Positions 59,932 to 64,000 of a DNA stretch of 64,000 bases are shown here, piece by piece (within the stretch, counting starts at the first letter, position 1; each line of letters begins with the position of its first letter). The position numbers were made by a program, and so were the translations under genes. Source of the stretch: Tubulanus polymorphus (taxonomy: Eukaryota; Nemertea; Palaeonemertea; Tubulaniformes; Tubulanidae). The notes under the pieces are model-generated. The model worked only from the letters and a program-made list of their open reading frames with translations, was not told the origin of the DNA and ran no database searches. The DNA lies in NCBI RefSeq assembly GCF_964204645.1, contig NC_134031.1, positions 8,968,501 to 9,032,500 of the forward strand, given 5' to 3'.

Positions 59932-61500
59932 TAGCTCCTCCCCAAAACAAACGCATTGAATTTCGAGTATCCAAAGGTTTTCGGCGGCTTTAATTTTGTC
60001 GGCAGACAATTCGTCGAGTTTCTGCGACTCCAAATTTTTGAAATTTGATACGAATCGCGCAACGCGCGCAGTGTGACGTAGTAGTTGGGTTAGTGAACTG
60101 AAATGCTGTAAATCAATGATCTGACTAATCCCGACTGTTTCCGCGGTTACTTTATTAGCACTTTCTGTATGTTATTCGACCTCGCTTTCGGTATCTATTG
60201 TCGCGCATGCGTTAGTTGTTTCCAATCGCGAGATAGGCCAGTCTCCATGTTTAAGCCAGAGTGGACCATTCCACAATAACGTAGAATCAATTAACTGATC
60301 AGTTTCGATTCCCCGGGTTAAGAGATCCGCAGGGTTGTCCACGGTGGGACAGTAGCGATGTGATTCGAATTTGAACGAACGAATTTCCCGAATTCGGTTC
60401 TCAACGAAACTCAGCAATCTCCTTTCAGACCTTAGCCACGTTTCAAGTATAAGACGGCGCCATAGGCTCAGGGACTGGCGTCCGCAAAACAGTGTAACAC
60501 GCATGGCTCGGTGCCATCAACAGAACGGTTCTTGAAGAATTCTCTATTTACTTCGATATCCCTAACGCGCAACAAGTCTGATTACAGAATACGCCACTTT
60601 TCTGAGAGATCAGCGTTAAGTTGATCGTCCCAGTCTAAGTTATTCTTCCAAAGTTCTTGGATGAGAATCTTTGATTTAATGTGTACTGGTGCTATGTAAC
60701 GGATGGTAGAGTGTGGCTACCTTTCTGATGACTTCTCGTTTGGTGAACAGAATCGATTCAGAGGTTAACACAGTGTTTTTCTTGTAACCTAACTTGTCAG
60801 ATATTACGTTCCAAGTTAGGCCAAGAATATCGATTTCGAGTTCAGGATACCGTCGCGTGCGGCTCGATGCCGAATTTCAACACAATTACTGGTCCATTCG
60901 CATAACTTAAAACCAGCAGATTTCATCGTCGTAATATTCGGTCGCTTCTTTGACGTCGTTTACACATGTTACTACGTTGTCGACGTATATCTTATCTCGG
61001 AGATCACGTGCTACGTTCGATTGATGTTGTTCAAGATGAGCTTTGATGACGGAATTCAGAATAAATGGTGAACATGCTGCATCGACGGACTTGAATCGGT
61101 AAACAATCAGCTCCGTGTCTGGATTGATTATTCATTGAGACTGGGCGCGATGTGGCTTGACCGACAGCTGCAGTCATAAATCGGTTCGTGCGAATCCTTC
61201 TTGACGGCGTGGTGCGGAATATAATGCCCACAGGAATTGTCATTGTCGTTTACGCGTTTCGATGAATTCCCGCGCTTCTTGTTCGACGATTATGCGGTCG
61301 TAAATGCGGAGCATATTTGGCGGTAAACGTTTAGCCATAGAGCGTGTTCTCTTTTTCACGATTTCGCTGTTCGTGGGTAGTGGTGGATGTTCTGGTTTCC
61401 ACGGTAACTTGGCAACGTAATGGTCCCCTTCCTTGCGCAGATAGTCGTCGCGATACGTGTCGAAGCTGATGTCGTCATCATTTGGTGCCTTAATTCCAAG
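59932..61500 (-). pseudogene. BEL/Pao retrotransposon pol: RT to RNase H-like part, heavily broken
   Basis: Following the minus strand downwards: LPWKPEHPPLPTN and RLPPNMLRIYD (pol linker), HYIPHHAVKKDS (start of RT). After an internal deletion come RFKSVDAACSPF and YVDNVVTCVND (the RT catalytic block, here with Asn in place of the second Asp). Then ILGLTWNVISDKLGY, TKREVIRKVATLYHP, APVHIKSKILIQELW and the LDWDDQL region. The 110-codon frame at 60172-60504 has NPADLLTRG, and AENLWI-type words follow to 59940. Several frameshifts and stops. The integrase is missing. A dead copy, described as found. Confidence 0.9.
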
Positions 61501-62553
61501 TCATCCTAGATCCCAAAAGTTTTGGAGTTGATCATTTTTTGTCATGATCAGCATAGTCGTCGCATCTCCTCGCGCGGTATTATTCCGATAGGGCCCCGAC
61601 AGAAGATAGCCCAATTTAGACGCCACGGCTGTGGGTCCATTTCCTTGCATGACGTTGTTCTGCACGATTTCCCAGTAGTAGTCTACCCCGATCAAAATGG
61701 ATATTTGGAATGAATCTTGGTTTGATATGGGATGAGCTAGCTTAAGCCCCTTCAAGTACTGTAGATTCACGAGCGGTGGTTTGATCATGTTCTTGACAGG
61801 TGTTGTAATGGTAGGTACAACCAAAGCAGATATTATGATGTTCCCATGTTCGGTCGTTGCTAAGTTGACCTTCACCTTATCGAAACATTTTTCGCGCGTA
61901 TTTTCATCACCAAAAACTGAAAAGTTGATCAGTTCGCGCGAATCCGTCTTTAGCTTTAATTTTGTAACGAGTTCATATGTTATGAATGAACAAGTTGACC
62001 CTTCGTCGAATAGGATTGTTGCAGTGGCAGTCTGATTATCGTTCGTGTCAGCTAGTTTCGCCACCAGCGTTTTCAGCAGAACTGGTCCATGCTGAGCCAC
62101 GTCATCGGAGCGGTTCTCGGAACAGGTCGAGGCAAAGGACGCATTGACGTTTACGTTTTCGGCATCTGGATTTGATTTCTCGTTTCGACAGAGTAGCATG
62201 TGATGTTTTCGGGTGCAGATTTTGCATCTCCATAAAGACGTACATGTGTGAACTTTATGAGTCCTGAAACAGTTGAAACAGCGGTTATCTTTCCGAATAA
62301 TCTCTTCACGTTTTTCGCAGGTAGAAACTTTCGTACAATCTACCGGGTTGTGTGTACCTTTGCAGAAGGGGCACTGCCTCGGTCTCTTGAAGCTAGTTCT
62401 CGATGGGTGGGTGTTTTTTCTATTTCCTGTTCGAGTGATGAAGGATGCGGTGTGGCTGTACTGATCTTCGGTATACGAGGGTTCAGATAAAGACGAATCA
62501 GTCACCCCGGCTTGAAGAGCATCTATTTCCTTTTCTATCGACGTTCTGTCCAT
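61501..62553 (-). CDS. BEL/Pao retrotransposon gag zinc knuckles plus aspartic protease, 350 codons
   Basis: The longest intact frame in the window. Residues 61-73 form CX2CX3HX4C, 92-104 a second Cys/His cluster and 110-122 a third CX2CX3HX4C, the nucleic-acid-binding knuckles of BEL/Pao gag. The pepsin-like retroviral-type protease (DUF1758 family) follows with ILFDEGSTCSFI at 181-191. The active-site triplet reads D183-E184-G185 where D-S/T-G is usual, so it is probably inactive. LLSGP near residue 315 and the FWDLG end are also family-typical. A stop in the following DLG separates it from pol. The start ATG (62553) lies inside gag and is not the natural one. Confidence 0.93.
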   Translation of the reverse strand: MDRTSIEKEIDALQAGVTDSSLSEPSYTEDQYSHTASFITRTGNRKNTHPSRTSFKRPRQCPFCKGTHNPVDCTKVSTCEKREEIIRKDNRCFNCFRTHKVHTCTSLWRCKICTRKHHMLLCRNEKSNPDAENVNVNASFASTCSENRSDDVAQHGPVLLKTLVAKLADTNDNQTATATILFDEGSTCSFITYELVTKLKLKTDSRELINFSVFGDENTREKCFDKVKVNLATTEHGNIIISALVVPTITTPVKNMIKPPLVNLQYLKGLKLAHPISNQDSFQISILIGVDYYWEIVQNNVMQGNGPTAVASKLGYLLSGPYRNNTARGDATTMLIMTKNDQLQNFWDLG

Positions 62554-63015
62554 TCACTGTCTCCATGTTCGCGAGTGATTTGTGTCCTTAGACTATTCGG
62601 TAGTTTTTTCATGATTATAGGAATCAGAAGATCGCCGTAGTATTCCTCCGATTTTCCAAACGAGTTCAGTCCGCGAATATGACTTTCTAATATATCATTA
62701 AAACGCCTAATGCTATCTACATTCGATTCTGGCTTTGGTATATCCAAAAGCGCTGTCATTTGAGCGTTTATAACTTTATGATTTTGTCCATACTGTTTGT
62801 TAAGAGTTCGAGAGCTTGTTCGTAATTGTTGTTGGACAGTGATAGTCACGTTATCGTTTTGCTGGCTTCGTCTTCGAGTTGAGCTTGAAGATATTGAAAT
62901 TTTTGAATTTCCGTGAGCTGGTTGTTGTCATGTACTACAGATTTAAACGCTTCAAAAAAGGTTATCCAATTGATGATATCCCCATTGAATTTGTCCCACG
63001 TGTTTCTTATCTGAC
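62535..63015 (-). pseudogene. BEL/Pao gag N-terminal region (DUF1759-like), frameshifted
   Basis: Minus-strand translations give TWDKFNGDIINWITFFEAF and EIQKFQYLQAQLEDEASKTI (about 62850-63010). After a stop and frame change comes the 104-codon frame 62535-62849 with ALLDIPKPESNVDSIRRF, FGKSEEYYGDLLIPIIMKKL and TREHGDSEWTE. This is the conserved gag core of BEL/Pao elements. The true N-terminus and 5' LTR are not recognisable upstream. Confidence 0.88.
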
Positions 63016-63114
63016 GTTATATGCTGCACTGAACTTTATTTCACAAGACACTGAGGCATAAACAAGAGTACAAATGGTCATTCAGTTCTATAGATGTGTA
63101 CCTCGGCGTTGCCG

Positions 63115-63385
63115 ACAGCACTACAGAAAATATCATTGACATTGGTGCAAAGTCCGGGAAAAATAGCTTTTTCTCAAATCGGATGGATGACCTTGATATA
63201 CTAATAAGCCATGTGCTCAAACTGCAAATTCAATCAAATTTTATTCTGCAAAAAAATATCAAATCCAATTCAATTTTACTTCATTGTACACGGTTAAACA
63301 GCAAATCCAATTCAATTTTGTTTAATTGGGCATATTTCTGAAAATTCAATTCTATTCCGCATTCAAATCACTAAGGCCAAGGGAA
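63115..63385 (-). repeat. Family S, copy 4 (inverted)
   Basis: Reverse complement of the AT-rich first half of family S (AGCACATGGCTTATTAG, GGTCATCCATCCGATTTGAG, AAAGCTATTTTTCCCGGAC). Confidence 0.85.
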
Positions 63386-63529
63386 AAGATTTATCTGAGG
63401 TATTTGTTCCTGCCAGCTCGATTCGCTGTCTGTGCTACTTATGAAAGCACGATTGAATTGTGTAAATTGTTAGCCTGGGATTGACTAGTCTATCGAGCTG
63501 GGAATGTATTTGGACAAATTTAACCACAG

Positions 63530-63735
63530 AAGGCATCATTTGCCATTTTATGAAAAGCTGACAGCCTGGCCATAGTGCCCCTTGGGGCTCTTGTCTATGA
63601 TTGTGGTTAGTTTTAAGGTCATTGGTTTTTGTATATGATCAACAGGGGGCATTGAATATTGAAATTGTTATATTGTTGAGCATTTGGTACCTCTCTCAAA
63701 GTGGGCATGGTGTCCCTGGACCCCTAGTTTAATTA
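63530..63735 (-). repeat. Family C left end plus S-associated end, inverted
   Basis: Inverted AACAAGAGCCCCAAGGGGCA and GACCTTAAAACTAACCACAA, then the family C start CTAGGGGTCCAGGGACACCA (63708-63727). The CTCF-like word is degenerate here. Confidence 0.75.
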
Positions 63736-64000
63736 GGCATAATGGTGCGGTTTCTGATATTTTTTCAATTTCAGGAATCATTTCAAAATTTGTAATTCAC
63801 TTGGAATTCTGGAAGAAAAATTTGCTAGATTTTTGCGGAAATCACATTTTGTCATGCATGGTATCTAGGAAAGGATCAACATAAATTTTTGAGAGCAATC
63901 ATAGGTACAAGGTCTTGGTAGGCCTGCTACAGACAGACTGTTTCTTTGTATCAACAGATAGATAAGATCCCCCTCCAGGTTATAGACACATTTACACATA
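63736..64000. other. Right edge, nothing recognised
   Basis: No feature supported. Confidence 0.3.

Noticed and set aside
61522-62490. Plus-strand frames of 63-84 codons
   Set aside because: Antisense shadows of the BEL/Pao gag-protease frame.

Overview
This is a window of AT-rich, intron-rich animal nuclear DNA. It is dominated by transposable elements and holds most of one recognisable host gene. The endophilin-B exons, the animal retroelement classes present (BEL/Pao, Ty3/Gypsy, Penelope-like, LINE) and the frequent TAGGCCTA words suggest a marine invertebrate, perhaps an echinoderm or other deuterostome. The species assignment is an inference and is weak.

The host gene is endophilin-B (SH3GLB1/2 family, Bif-1) on the minus strand. 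It runs from the start codon at 50448 to an exon at 192-111 and leaves the window at its left edge. Seven phase-compatible coding exons (50392-50448, 43793-43934, 36806-36934, 32719-32852, 22148-22240, 8752-8769, 111-192) encode about 218 residues: the N-terminal amphipathic helix and most of the BAR domain. The rest of the BAR domain and the SH3 domain must lie beyond position 1. The 18-nt exon and a further 39-nt candidate cassette exon (21111-21149) fall where vertebrate Bif-1 carries its alternative insert.

The introns (1-50 kb) are filled with repeats. They include Penelope-like elements at 5.9, 9.7-11.9, 16.8-17.3 and 38.5-39.6 kb, three of them with inverted 5' ends. Three piggyBac-type MITEs lie at 6.1, 8.3 and 20.7 kb. 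LINE fragments lie at 0.5 and 13.6-13.9 kb. A dispersed family built of about 154-bp monomers, several carrying a CTCF-like word, occurs at 16.3, 19.2, 33.9, 41.1 and 44.2 kb. There are also a roughly 700-bp family ('S'), a family 'X' interrupted by a Mutator-type MITE, several foldback elements, a hAT-like element, and solo-LTR-like sequences.

Upstream of the gene (50.5-64 kb) lie a duplicated LTR-like sequence (51.2 and 59.3 kb), a decayed Ty3/Gypsy integrase (53.9-54.7 kb, minus), microsatellite and T-rich repeats, a large repeat copy at 55.5-58.0 kb that is inverted relative to 14.7-15.7 kb, and a decayed BEL/Pao element (59.9-63.0 kb, minus).

No rRNA, confident functional tRNA gene, CRISPR array or prokaryotic operon is present. 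Repeat boundaries are by eye and are accurate to a few bases only where a target-site duplication or splice site is named.
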